DNA of 49,807 nt, from NCBI RefSeq assembly GCF_019904135.1, contig NZ_JAIOGQ010000035.1, positions 1-49,807 of the forward strand. The letters run 5' to 3'. The position numbers and the translations under genes were made by a program. The notes under the pieces are model-generated. The model did not search any database, was not told where the DNA came from, and saw only the letters and a list, made by a program, of their open reading frames with translations. Source of the DNA: Paenibacillus caui (GTDB lineage Bacteria > Bacillota > Bacilli > Paenibacillales > Paenibacillaceae). Shown here one piece after another: positions 1-7,936 of the stretch (the first letter of the stretch is position 1; each line of letters opens with the position of its first letter).

Positions 1-23
1 TGAAATCGGGTACACTACTTGCT

Positions 24-103
24 ATAACCCTTTCTGCGATTGGATCTCCTTTCTGTGTGGAAACTAAAGGATACCATACAATCGCTTGAGAGGGTTATAT
101 TTT
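24..103. terminator. Imperfect inverted repeat, possible terminator
   Basis: The arms at 24-42 and 79-98 are nearly complementary (ATAACCC...CGATTG against CAATCGC...GGGTTAT, with a one-base bulge) around a loop of about 36 bases. The right arm is followed by ATTTTTATT. On the + strand this could terminate a gene lying before the window. The long loop makes it a weak call. No gene was recognised in 1-295. Confidence 0.3.
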
Positions 104-207
104 TATTGAGAACTTTTCACTGTCCAGTAAAAGGGTAGTATGCGTTAATTTAGAGAAGCTGTCCCAAAAGTAATTTTTAACTGCTTGGGGGCAGCTTTTT
201 TTTCTGC

Positions 208-267
208 CCAAAAACCCAAAAGCGCCGTCTGACGCAGTAGAGGAAGTCTACCGGCAGACGGCGCTTT
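208..267 (-). terminator. Terminator of the YjcZ-type gene
   Basis: A perfect 13-bp inverted repeat (219-231 and 255-267; arm AAAGCGCCGTCTG) with a 23-base loop lies 28 bases past the stop codon of the minus-strand peptide gene. Read on that strand the stem is followed by T-rich sequence (TTTTGGGTTTTTGGG). A second G/C stem around 190-208 lies just beyond. Confidence 0.6.
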
Positions 268-295
268 ATACGAGTTCTTGTTATTCAGGCAGAAC

Positions 296-418
296 TTAAA
301 GGATAAACGCACGGCTGATGATAACAAGCAGGATAAACAGAACGAGGATAGCACCTGTGCTTGTGAATCCTACACCGTAGCCGCCTAATCCGCCTCTAGT
401 TTCTTCGACTCCACTCAT
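296..418 (-). CDS. YjcZ family sporulation mini-protein
   Basis: This 40-residue protein has a short polar N-terminus (MSGVEETRGG), a Gly/Tyr-rich stretch (LGGYGVGF) and one C-terminal hydrophobic segment (about residues 22-40, AILVLFILLVIIS). That is the layout of the YjcZ family of tiny membrane peptides found in spore formers, some of which are made in the forespore or found in spores. The ATG at 418 has an AAAGGGGG ribosome binding site. A CATATGATA motif at 468-460, resembling a SigK -10 box, lies upstream on the same strand, without a well-spaced -35. A second family member lies at 28552-28644. The exact role of the family is not known. Confidence 0.85.
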   Translation of the reverse strand: MSGVEETRGGLGGYGVGFTSTGAILVLFILLVIISRAFIL

Positions 419-514
419 GGCTCATCCCCCTTTCCTTCGGTTGATGTTAATTACACTAGTATCATATGAACGGGGGTTAGCGGATGCGTGGGCCGTTGCC
501 TTTATTACGGCAAA

Positions 515-1813
515 TTAACCCTGCTGCAGGTCGAGAACCGCTTGATGGATCAGGTCGAATATCTCTTCCAGATTCTCTTCGGCAATACAGCTGAAGGCGA
601 TCCGCAAATCATGGTCGCCCAGGGCGATTGTGCCTACACCATATTCGTGAAGCAAGCGCTGACGCAGCGCTTCGGCATCTACGGTCTTCAGCTTGAGACA
701 CATGAAATAGCCCGAGTTGAAAGGGTAGTATTCCCATACATCGCCGTATTTTCCGCTGTCGAGCAGAGCCTTGACTTTGTTGGCGCGGCCTTTCATAACG
801 GCGAATTTCTCCTCTTTCTGCGGGTGGAAATCTTCCGATTTCAGCGCCTGCAGCACAAAAGTCTGGGAAGGATGGGAAGCGCTCGAAATGGTGGCCCGGA
901 TAATGCCCATGGTCTTTTGCTCAAGGACAGAGGTTGCCTCTGGGCTGCCGGCGTACGTAATGAAGCCGACGCGGAATCCCCAAACGTATTCTTCCTTGGT
1001 GGCGCCGTCCACTTTAACGGCCAGAACGCGCGGATGAAGATCCGCCAGGCGGCCGAACAGCGATTCCTGGAGCGAATGTTCAAAGAACAGTCCGAAATAA
1101 GCATCGTCCGTCACGACCACCACGTTGATGCCGGCTTCGGCGGCTTCCTTCACGGCGGCGACAATCTCGTTACCTTCCTTCTCGCCTGGCGTGTAGCCTG
1201 TCGGATTGTTCGGGAAGTTGAGAACGACAACCGCTTTGCCGCCTGCCTGAACGGACAGCAGCGCATCGCGAAGTCCTTCGCTGTTGAATTTCATGTCCTC
1301 CGTAAACAGCGGATAATTGATGATTTTCGCGTGGCGGCGGATGCCGAACGTCAGTTCATAGTTTTCCCAGTTCTTATCGGGATAAATGACCGCATCCCCT
1401 TCATCCACGAGCAGATCGGCAACAATGCTGAGTCCGTGGGTCAGCGCATTGGTAACGATCGGATTGCCGAAGGATTTGCCGGACAGAGACGGATTCTCGG
1501 CAAGCATTTTGTCCCTCCAAACCTTGCGCAACTCGGGTTTGCCGGCCGGGGGGGCGTATGGGTACAAATCCTTGGGATTATAAGCCGAAAGCGTATCCTG
1601 GATTACGGCAAGGTGCATCGGTCCGCCGTTTTCCGTCGCAATGCCGATGGTGGCATTATATTTCTTGGCATGGCTTCCCGCTTCAGCCGATTGGCTCAAA
1701 ATGCCTTCTTTAGGGAAATAGATCTCACGACCGAGCGTGGACAGCATGTCATACACATAAGGACTGTCCGTTTTAAGCCGGTCATTTAATTGTGACGCTA
1801 GAGGGTTCATCAT
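515..1813 (-). CDS. Class I/II PLP-dependent aminotransferase
   Basis: This is a fold-type I aminotransferase of about 432 residues. It has the substrate/PLP-binding stretch NFPNNPTGYTP, a DDAYFG segment, the probable Schiff-base lysine in VDGATKEEYVWGF and a C-terminal arginine region (DLRIAFSC). Overall it resembles aspartate/aromatic aminotransferases, but the donor and acceptor cannot be told from sequence. An ATG at 1819 sits directly on the GGAAGG box; the next two in-frame ATGs (1813 and 1810) have normal 6-9 base spacing, so 1813 is used here. The gene stands alone on the minus strand. A long open frame on the opposite strand is a shadow of it. Confidence 0.85.
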   Translation of the reverse strand: MMNPLASQLNDRLKTDSPYVYDMLSTLGREIYFPKEGILSQSAEAGSHAKKYNATIGIATENGGPMHLAVIQDTLSAYNPKDLYPYAPPAGKPELRKVWRDKMLAENPSLSGKSFGNPIVTNALTHGLSIVADLLVDEGDAVIYPDKNWENYELTFGIRRHAKIINYPLFTEDMKFNSEGLRDALLSVQAGGKAVVVLNFPNNPTGYTPGEKEGNEIVAAVKEAAEAGINVVVVTDDAYFGLFFEHSLQESLFGRLADLHPRVLAVKVDGATKEEYVWGFRVGFITYAGSPEATSVLEQKTMGIIRATISSASHPSQTFVLQALKSEDFHPQKEEKFAVMKGRANKVKALLDSGKYGDVWEYYPFNSGYFMCLKLKTVDAEALRQRLLHEYGVGTIALGDHDLRIAFSCIAEENLEEIFDLIHQAVLDLQQG

Positions 1814-1911
1814 TTCCATCCTTCCAACTACGATTTTGGTTCATGGCAGTTTCCATTTTGACTGCCTAACATTATATCATTTTGGCAGGGCAGCCGTCAC
1901 GAACCAAAACA

Positions 1912-2532
1912 TCACTTTTCGGTATGAAAAGGACAATATTTAAGCATCATTTGCAGGGTTTCGGCATCGCCGTCGCCGTCCCGCTCCCGGAGTCCTTCCA
2001 TGACATGCGTCCGGCGGGGCTCCTTCAGGTTTTGTCCGAATTTGAATTTGGCGCTCATGGCGGACGGAACCACTTTATAGACGGCAACGGCCTTTAGCTG
2101 TCCCCCGTAACCGGGGTCTTTGGGATCAATCGGATCATACCCTCCTTCTGGCTGAAGCTTGTTCATAAAGAGGGAAAGCGCCTGGGCTTTCTCATCAAGA
2201 TCTTCCACAATGTGGGCCGTTCCTTGCACCATAACGCTTTTGAAAAAAGAAGTGGCCGGACAGGCCAGCTTTGGATCGGTAAAATAGGACGGGATCACCG
2301 CGAATTCCCGGGCAACGGTAAAGCTGACCCGGTTATCGGATTTCATGTGCTTCATCTTCTCGCCGGCCTGGCTGCCGTGAAAATAAAAAACGCCATTGCC
2401 GTAAACAAAATTTAACGGCGTAACGCGGCTCAAGCCGTCCTCGCCTACAGTTCCAAGAAAGCCGAAGCTCATCTCGGCCAGAAAGGCCTCCATTTCTTCA
2501 GGCTGCTCGATCTCAAACTCGGTTCTTCTCAT
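1912..2532 (-). CDS. Pyridoxamine 5'-phosphate oxidase family (FMN split-barrel) protein
   Basis: This 206-residue protein begins MRRTEFEIEQ. The stretch MSFGFLGTVGEDGLSRVTPLNFVY followed by GVFYFHGSQAGEKMKHMKSDNRVSFTV is typical of the flavin-binding split-barrel superfamily (PNPOx/NimA-like). These proteins bind FMN or related cofactors, often as oxidoreductases of unknown substrate. The ATG at 2532 is preceded by AGGAAGGAG; an open frame extends upstream to 2601 but overlaps the promoter region and lacks a ribosome binding site. It is divergent from the MocR regulator at 2664, a common arrangement for a regulator and its target, so control by that regulator is a reasonable inference. Confidence 0.82.
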   Translation of the reverse strand: MRRTEFEIEQPEEMEAFLAEMSFGFLGTVGEDGLSRVTPLNFVYGNGVFYFHGSQAGEKMKHMKSDNRVSFTVAREFAVIPSYFTDPKLACPATSFFKSVMVQGTAHIVEDLDEKAQALSLFMNKLQPEGGYDPIDPKDPGYGGQLKAVAVYKVVPSAMSAKFKFGQNLKEPRRTHVMEGLRERDGDGDAETLQMMLKYCPFHTEK

Positions 2533-2594
2533 CGTTTCTAGCTCCTTCCTGATCAACGTTGTCCGTTTGGATAGAATTAAGCATAAGAGAAGAA

Positions 2595-2623
2595 TTGACA
2601 ATAAAAAAGAACCAATTTAGATT
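2595..2623 (+). promoter_or_regulatory. SigA-type promoter of the MocR gene
   Basis: TTGACA at 2595-2600 and TAGATT at 2618-2623 are separated by 17 bp, and the GTG start follows 40 bases later. The -35 lies in ATTGACAAT, whose complement offers TTGTCA as a -35 for the divergent flavoprotein gene. The two promoters may therefore overlap, which would let one bound regulator act on both. Confidence 0.55.
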
Positions 2624-2663
2624 AATTTTAATAGACCAATCAGGAATGAAGGAGGAATTTGAC

Positions 2664-4352
2664 GTGCCGGATTTCGCTTTGCCGTGGGAGACCGCGGTAA
2701 AGACCTACCGTTATAAATACTTGGCCATGTACCATGCGATCCGGAGTGTGATCCGGGATGGAACGCTGCCGAAAGGCTCGCGTCTTCCGGCTTCCAGGGA
2801 ACTTGCCGCCATGTATGGATTGTCGCGCGGCAGCGTGGCCCAGGCCTATGACATGCTCCTTGCCGAAGGCTATGTCTATGCCCGGGTAGGCCAGGGAACG
2901 TTCGTCGCACCGAACTTTGCCGGCGCGGACCTTGCCGCGCGGGGCGAAGAAGGCGCGGAAGACGGCAAGCGCGAAAGCGCCGGGGAGGACGTTCCCGACC
3001 TTCCCTTGTCCTCCTGGGGGAGACGGCTCCTTGCGCAGAGCGGACAGGAAGATGTCCGCGGGGGCAAAGGGAGCTTCCCGGAGGAGGACGGGCCGGGTCA
3101 TCCGGATAGGAGGACCGGTATCGAGCGCAGCCGGAAGGCTGGCGCAGATGCCGGGGCCCGGATGGACCCGAAGCAGGAGGGAACGGAAATGGCAAGGCGC
3201 GGAAGGCAGGCAGGACGTTCCGCCCCGGAGCCAAGGGAAGCGGCCGGTCCTTCGGGAAACGGCTGGATCTCTTTCGCGGAGGGCGGGCCGGGGGCGGCGG
3301 ATTTTCCGCACGCGGCCTGGCGCAGCGCGCTGAGCCGCGCGGCCGGCGACATTTACGGCCCGGCCGATGTGTTTGGCGACGCCGGGCTGCGGGCCGCCAT
3401 TGCGGCCCATCTGCGCGCGAGCCGCGGCATCGCCGCAGAGCCTGCATCGATCTGCTGCTTCAGCGGATCGATGCAGGCCATCGCGCTCCTTAGCCAGCTG
3501 CTGCTGGGCGAAGGGGCGCGGGCCGTGGTGGAGGATCCCGGCTATCCCGGGATCCGGCGCGCCGCCGCTGCCACAGGCGCGGCGGTCATTCCGGCCGAAG
3601 TGGACGGCCGGGGAATGATCCCGCGCGATTGGGACGCGCAGGTGCTCTATGTCACGCCGGGCCGGCAGTTCCCGACCGGCGCGGTGCTTGCGCCCGAGCG
3701 GCGGCGCGAGCTGCTCGCCTGGGCGCAGCGGCGGGGCGCTGTCATCGTCGAAGACGACTTTGACAGCGAATTCCGCTGGGGCGGGCGGCCGATGGAGCCG
3801 CTGATGGCGCAGGACCCAGGCGGCCGCGTCGTGTTCGTCGGCTCCTTCACCAAGCCGCTCTTTCCGGCCCTCCGGCTCGGCTATGCCGTGCTCCCTCCGC
3901 AGCTTGTACAGCCGGTCCGGCTGGCCAAGTCGCTGTATGAGCCGTATTCGCCGGCGCAGCTGGAGCAGCGCTCGCTCGCCCGGTTTATGGCCCGCGGCGA
4001 CTATGACAAGCATTTGCGCCGGATGCGCCGGATCTACGGCTTGAGGCACGAAACCTTCCACCGGGAACTCGAGTCCCGGCTTGGCGGGTTGTTTACGCCG
4101 CTAGCTTCCTATAGCGGTCTGCATGTCTATGCCTTATGGCGTCGAAGCAAGGCCGAGTATGAGGCCTTCCGCTCCGCGTCCCGCAGCCGCGGCGTTTCGT
4201 TCCGCGACGCGTCCGGGTACTGGATAGGCGACCATCCTCCGGCAGCCTGCTTCTTCTTCGGCCATTTGGAGCCGGAGGCAATCGTTCAGGGCATGGAGCG
4301 TCTTGCCGATGCGAAAGATGAAATTTTGGCAAACGGATCTGACATAGTATAA
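2664..4352 (+). CDS. MocR-type (GntR HTH plus aminotransferase-like) transcriptional regulator
   Basis: This 562-residue protein has two known modules. A GntR winged helix-turn-helix lies at about residues 14-83 (LPASRELAAMYGLSRGSVAQAY...GQGTFV). From about residue 205 it has a fold-type I aminotransferase-like domain (YGPADVFGDAGLRAAIAAHL, VEDPGYPG, YVTPGRQFPTG, VEDDFDSEFRW). The PLP-binding lysine is Lys397 in GSFTKPLFPALRLGY. MocR proteins sense PLP or amino compounds. The GTG at 2664 is chosen because AAGGAGG sits 8 bases before it; the frame is open further upstream. The linker, about residues 84-200, is unusually long and rich in Gly, Arg, Glu and Pro. The start of the downstream AraC promoter lies inside the 3' end of this gene. 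Confidence 0.88.
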   Translation: MPDFALPWETAVKTYRYKYLAMYHAIRSVIRDGTLPKGSRLPASRELAAMYGLSRGSVAQAYDMLLAEGYVYARVGQGTFVAPNFAGADLAARGEEGAEDGKRESAGEDVPDLPLSSWGRRLLAQSGQEDVRGGKGSFPEEDGPGHPDRRTGIERSRKAGADAGARMDPKQEGTEMARRGRQAGRSAPEPREAAGPSGNGWISFAEGGPGAADFPHAAWRSALSRAAGDIYGPADVFGDAGLRAAIAAHLRASRGIAAEPASICCFSGSMQAIALLSQLLLGEGARAVVEDPGYPGIRRAAAATGAAVIPAEVDGRGMIPRDWDAQVLYVTPGRQFPTGAVLAPERRRELLAWAQRRGAVIVEDDFDSEFRWGGRPMEPLMAQDPGGRVVFVGSFTKPLFPALRLGYAVLPPQLVQPVRLAKSLYEPYSPAQLEQRSLARFMARGDYDKHLRRMRRIYGLRHETFHRELESRLGGLFTPLASYSGLHVYALWRRSKAEYEAFRSASRSRGVSFRDASGYWIGDHPPAACFFFGHLEPEAIVQGMERLADAKDEILANGSDIV

Positions 4353-4353
4353 T
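4326..4353 (+). promoter_or_regulatory. SigA-type promoter of the AraC gene
   Basis: TTGGCA at 4326-4331 and a perfect TATAAT at 4348-4353 are separated by 16 bp. The promoter overlaps the stop codon of the MocR gene and lies about 30 bases before the AraC ATG. Confidence 0.6.
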
Positions 4354-4383
4354 ACAAACAATAGATTACGAGGAGGAAGAATC

Positions 4384-5172
4384 ATGCTTAAGACCTCTCC
4401 TTCCTCTTTTGTACTGAAACGGGCTTTCGCCAAAATCGTGTGTGAACCCGGATGGAAATGGCAGAAGCGGGAGAAGCCCCTGGAAAATTATGATTTGTTC
4501 TATGTATGGAGCGGGGAAGGCATTCTGGTGCTGAATGACCGGCCGACGCCCATCGGCAAAGGCAGCTGTTTTCTGTTTCGGCCGGGCGATTATACGAGCG
4601 CTACGCATAATCCGCAAAAGCCGCTCGTGCTGACCTACATTCATTTTGACGTCAAGGAGCCGCTGGAGGACGTTCCGGCACCGTACCGGCTTTTGGAGGA
4701 CACGCTGGATTTTGAATTCATGCTTTCCAGGTACGTTCGTCTGTTCCTTAATCAGGGTACCTATGGGGCGGAGGAAGAAGCGCAGCTGATTCTGAAGCAG
4801 ATGATGATCTATCTGCTCCGGCAGGAACGGCATGTGCCCGCTCCGCAAACGGTAAGCCATCATCTGGATGAAACGATTCAGGAAATCGCCAACTATATTT
4901 TGCAGCATCCCGGGCTTCCCCACAGCGCGAAGGACCTGGCGGCCCGCGCGGGGCTGTCGCCGCGGTATTTTTCGATTAAATTCAAGGAACTTACAGGCTC
5001 TCCTGTTCAGGCTTATATCATCAAATGCCGGATTGACCGGGCACAGCATCTGCTGGTGCATGCCGGCATGAACGTGACCGAGGTCGCGGAAGCGCTCGGG
5101 TACCGGGACATCTTTTTCTTCAGCCGCCAGTTCAAGCAGTACACCGGGAAAAGCCCTTCGGAAATCCGGTGA
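4384..5172 (+). CDS. AraC family transcriptional regulator
   Basis: This 262-residue protein has an N-terminal cupin-like sensor region (about residues 15-130, including GEGILVLNDRP and GKGSCFLFRPGDYTSA). The C-terminal AraC DNA-binding domain starts at about residue 160 and has two helix-turn-helix units: LAARAGLSPRYFSIKFKELTG and VTEVAEALGYRDIFFFSRQFKQYTGKSPSEIR. Such proteins usually activate sugar-use genes when a ligand binds the cupin. The start has an AGGAGGAAG ribosome binding site and its own promoter at 4326-4353. No sugar-use operon is adjacent, so the target is unknown. Confidence 0.88.
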   Translation: MLKTSPSSFVLKRAFAKIVCEPGWKWQKREKPLENYDLFYVWSGEGILVLNDRPTPIGKGSCFLFRPGDYTSATHNPQKPLVLTYIHFDVKEPLEDVPAPYRLLEDTLDFEFMLSRYVRLFLNQGTYGAEEEAQLILKQMMIYLLRQERHVPAPQTVSHHLDETIQEIANYILQHPGLPHSAKDLAARAGLSPRYFSIKFKELTGSPVQAYIIKCRIDRAQHLLVHAGMNVTEVAEALGYRDIFFFSRQFKQYTGKSPSEIR

Positions 5173-5265
5173 GCTTGCCTGGATTGGTTCAAACCGTCAC
5201 GGTAAGGGTAAACATAATATTAACCGAATAAGCTGAAGGTGCGGATCTCGAAAGGAGGTGACATA

Positions 5266-5382
5266 ATGAACAGTAGACGGCGGATGCGCAGCAGATGCTG
5301 TTATACAGGGGGATCCGGCATTTTCAGAAACCGTCTTCGCCGCCTGAAGAGGGCGGACGAGCATAATGTTTCCTGGTTCTAA
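5266..5382 (+). CDS. Small Arg-rich peptide (38 aa), unknown
   Basis: This short gene is supported mainly by its translation signal: AAAGGAGGTG lies 7 bases before the ATG, and a strong terminator follows at 5423. The product has 38 residues, begins MNSRRRMRSRCCYTGG and has a second basic stretch (RNRLRRLKRADEHN). It contains about 10 arginines, two adjacent cysteines and no signal or membrane segment. Small Arg-rich proteins occur in spore coats and nucleoids, but no family is recognised here. It follows the AraC gene by 93 bases. Confidence 0.5.
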   Translation: MNSRRRMRSRCCYTGGSGIFRNRLRRLKRADEHNVSWF

Positions 5383-5422
5383 TACTTAACTGATCATTCA
5401 TACTGTTCCATATAGCATATTT

Positions 5423-5463
5423 AAAGAAGCAGCATCCGTCACATGCGGATGCTGCTTCTTTTG
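5423..5463. terminator. Strong Rho-independent terminator, likely bidirectional
   Basis: A perfect 16-bp stem (5423-5438 and 5446-5461, arm AAAGAAGCAGCATCCG) with a 7-base loop ends in T-rich sequence on both strands. It separates the small Arg-rich gene from the convergent psd gene. Confidence 0.8.
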
Positions 5464-5561
5464 CAAGCTGCTGCCCTTCTTCGTATTCGATTCCTGAAAG
5501 GACGGCTTTGCCGTTCAAACTGGTGCTCGCTCGTGCGGCTTGTACCCCAGATGCTGGGGCT

Positions 5562-6404
5562 TTAGCCCGGAACTTCGCTTTTGAATGGGCGGTTCTTGGT
5601 TGTGGCTTGCTCGTCCGAAATGGGGCGAAAGGTTCCGAGAAGCTGCCCCATCTTAACGGCGGTTCCGGCTTTGAGGCCTTCCAGCGGTGTAAAGGTGCCG
5701 CTTTCGGTAAGCAGCACCACCGTCGACCCGAATTCAAAGTAGGCAAGCTCGTCTCCTCGGTTCCACGCCGCAGCCTTCTCGTCCGTATATTTGATGCTGC
5801 TTACATTCATGGCTCCGACTTTAACGAGCGCGACCTCTCCCGGGGGGTGGGCAATATACGTAATCAGCCGTTCGTTGCGGCTCAGCACAGTTTTCATGTG
5901 AGTCATGCCGAAATCGTTGACAGGGTACACTTTGCCTTTAATATGCTCGCTTTCCAGCTTCCTTCCTGCGACCGGCGCGTGGATGCGGTGATAGTCGGTG
6001 GGACTTAAGTACAGCACGAAGAAAAATCCGTGACTGTATTTCTCCAGATGAGGAGAATCATTCAATAACCCGGCTATCGTGTAGTCCTGGCCTTTTACGT
6101 TCACAATGGTTCCGTCCTGAATCGTACCCATGGCGGTAATGAGCGAATCTACCGGACTGATCAGCCCATTCGGTTCATCATGAACCGGCCGCATGCCCGG
6201 TTTGAGACGGCGCGTAAAAAACTCATTAAGCGTCCGGTACTCGCCCATTTCTTTCTCCGCTTCATTTTGCGGGATGCCGTACATTTTTACAAACACGGGA
6301 ATGAGCGGGCGGCTGATTGCCGAATGGGAAAATCGGCCTGTGAGGGCCGCAATCCACTTTCGTGAAGACAGTTCCGTAAAAAGCCGCATCATCCTTTTAG
6401 CCAT
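5562..6404 (-). CDS. psd: Phosphatidylserine decarboxylase
   Basis: This 280-residue membrane-associated enzyme converts phosphatidylserine to phosphatidylethanolamine. Family marks are NEFFTRRLKPG (60-70), SPVDS with Asp86, YHRIHAPVAG with His142, and the self-cleavage motif FGST, where Ser227 becomes the pyruvoyl group. The motif reads FGST in place of the more common LGST. Asp, His and Ser of the processing triad are all present, so the proenzyme should mature normally. The start at 6404 has an AAAGGGG ribosome binding site. It stands alone, convergent with the small gene at 5266. Confidence 0.93.
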   Translation of the reverse strand: MAKRMMRLFTELSSRKWIAALTGRFSHSAISRPLIPVFVKMYGIPQNEAEKEMGEYRTLNEFFTRRLKPGMRPVHDEPNGLISPVDSLITAMGTIQDGTIVNVKGQDYTIAGLLNDSPHLEKYSHGFFFVLYLSPTDYHRIHAPVAGRKLESEHIKGKVYPVNDFGMTHMKTVLSRNERLITYIAHPPGEVALVKVGAMNVSSIKYTDEKAAAWNRGDELAYFEFGSTVVLLTESGTFTPLEGLKAGTAVKMGQLLGTFRPISDEQATTKNRPFKSEVPG

Positions 6405-6562
6405 GGATATCCCCTTTCATTTCCGTTCTAGCCTAAAATAATAAACTCATGTCACTTCCGCTAATATTGACACAGATCAAGATGTAAATCAATATGTCCC
6501 ATGCTGAAAGCCGCCCACCGGATGGGAAAGTTCCGGCAAAGGAGCGGCTTTTGAACGGTTCG

Positions 6563-7657
6563 TTACAGTCTGTGTTCCTGAAGCAAGTAGCGGGCGAAAG
6601 CCATGGGTCTGCGGTACGTATTGATCCAGACGGGATGCATGCCTGCTTTACGGAAACCATATCGCTGGTCCCGACCGTTGCATTCGATAAAATAAGCCTG
6701 CCCCGAATCGGTTATTCCAATATCCATACCGAGGTCCGCGAGCAGCGGCAGCCGCCCGGACAGGTAGCGCGCAACCGAAAGAGCGAGAGCATGACAGCTC
6801 GCAAGCGCGCGTGACGCCATATTTGGCGGAAAAACCCGGCCAAGAACCTCTTCTGCCGGATAGGCGCTGCCGCCCTGGGCTATATTGGAGAGAAACATGC
6901 CGGGGGCGGACACTTTGGCAAATATGCCGGTGATTCCCCAGTCTCCTCCCAGCCCCCTCTGGACCGTCACGCGAACATCCAGGGGACGTCCTTCCATCTC
7001 GGCCAGCGGCAATCGTTCCTGCACCAGGTAAGGGAACCTGCCTAGCCGGCGGACTAACCAGCGAGGAAGGGTTGCTTTTTTGCCAAGGCGCATTTCATTA
7101 AAGCGTCCCTTTGTACGGGGAGCCTTGTAAAGCAGCTTCCATCCCTGCACATCCTGCCGCAGCCGCATGATTCCGCGGCCGACTGAGCTGTTCACCGGCT
7201 TGAGGATCAAATCGTTGTAACGGTGCATCATCCGTTCGATATTTTCCAAGGAGGCATGGAGGGAGGCCGGCTGACACCCGGAGAGCAGCGGATGCTCTCC
7301 AAGAAGGCGGTGGATCTCATCCTTGCCGTACCGGTTGCTGAAATTGTAGAGCAGCTTCCCCTGCTCCTGAAGGAGCCGGATTTTCCGGTTCGCGGAGGGA
7401 CCTTTATAGATGGCCCGGTTATGAATGACCGCCGGTGTTTCGATGAACGCCTTCCTGAACCGTTCCCCTTCCCTCCGATAAACCAGGCTTGTTCCTGAAT
7501 GAAGATCGATATCGTCCAGACGCAAATAGCAAGGCTTCAGGTCATACAGGGCAGCGGCTTCTTCATAGAGGGACAGGGATTCTTGTCCAGTGTGTCCCTT
7601 CTCCACTCCCCGGTGCATATTGGCGTTTAAAAGGATGCCGACAGATTCGGGCGGCAC
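6563..7657 (-). CDS. YheC/YheD family endospore coat-associated ATP-grasp protein
   Basis: This 364-residue protein matches the YheC/YheD family of spore-associated ATP-grasp proteins. Marks are LKPVNSSVGRGI (ATP-binding loop), DVRVTVQRG, GIFAKVSAPG..LSNIAQGG and the C-terminal DLGMDIGITDSGQAYFIECNGRDQRYGF with the metal-binding Asp/Glu/Asn residues. In Bacillus these proteins locate to the spore; their substrate is unknown, though ATP-grasp enzymes usually form amide bonds or ligate acids. The GTG at 7657 is the start, with AAAGGAGGGAGG before it. It is divergent from the GT4 gene that opens the spore glycan cluster. Confidence 0.9.
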   Translation of the reverse strand: MPPESVGILLNANMHRGVEKGHTGQESLSLYEEAAALYDLKPCYLRLDDIDLHSGTSLVYRREGERFRKAFIETPAVIHNRAIYKGPSANRKIRLLQEQGKLLYNFSNRYGKDEIHRLLGEHPLLSGCQPASLHASLENIERMMHRYNDLILKPVNSSVGRGIMRLRQDVQGWKLLYKAPRTKGRFNEMRLGKKATLPRWLVRRLGRFPYLVQERLPLAEMEGRPLDVRVTVQRGLGGDWGITGIFAKVSAPGMFLSNIAQGGSAYPAEEVLGRVFPPNMASRALASCHALALSVARYLSGRLPLLADLGMDIGITDSGQAYFIECNGRDQRYGFRKAGMHPVWINTYRRPMAFARYLLQEHRL

Positions 7658-7880
7658 GTTCCTCCCTCCTTTTTGCGGGACTCATGAATCTCCTTTGTCC
7701 TTGATTGGCTCTCTTTACTCTATGTTGTCCGTCCCGCTTAAGCATGGACGAATGTGGCGCGTCAACAGCCTGATTTAGCCTTTGGCCATTCGCGGAAGGA
7801 CGCGGACGGACAGGGAGGGAAGCTTGGAAAGGCAGCAGTTTTATAAACCCTTTTTGGGGAAATAAGTCACGCAAAGCCGC

Positions 7881-7908
7881 ATTATTCCGTATAACTACAA
7901 CATACAAG
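7881..7908 (+). promoter_or_regulatory. Possible mother-cell sporulation promoter (SigE-like)
   Basis: ATTATT at 7881-7886 and CATACAAG at 7901-7908 are separated by 14 bp, resembling SigE boxes (ATATT and CATACA). They lie about 28 bases before the GT4 start. The match is partial and the call tentative. Confidence 0.3.
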
Positions 7909-7936
7909 ATTAGTAGAAGGGAGGTTGTCAGCCGTC

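Noticed and set aside
160..210. GCTGTCCCAAAAGTA-like sequence that recalls insertion-sequence ends
   Set aside because: No transposase, matching inverted end or target duplication is visible; it reads better as part of the terminator region.
488..1789. 433-codon open frame on the plus strand opposite the aminotransferase
   Set aside because: It is antisense to a protein with complete aminotransferase motifs, has no ribosome binding site, and its translation shows no family pattern.
2617..4061. Long minus-strand open frames inside the MocR gene
   Set aside because: High-GC shadow frames with Arg/Pro/Ala-rich translations and no start signals; the plus strand has full MocR motifs.
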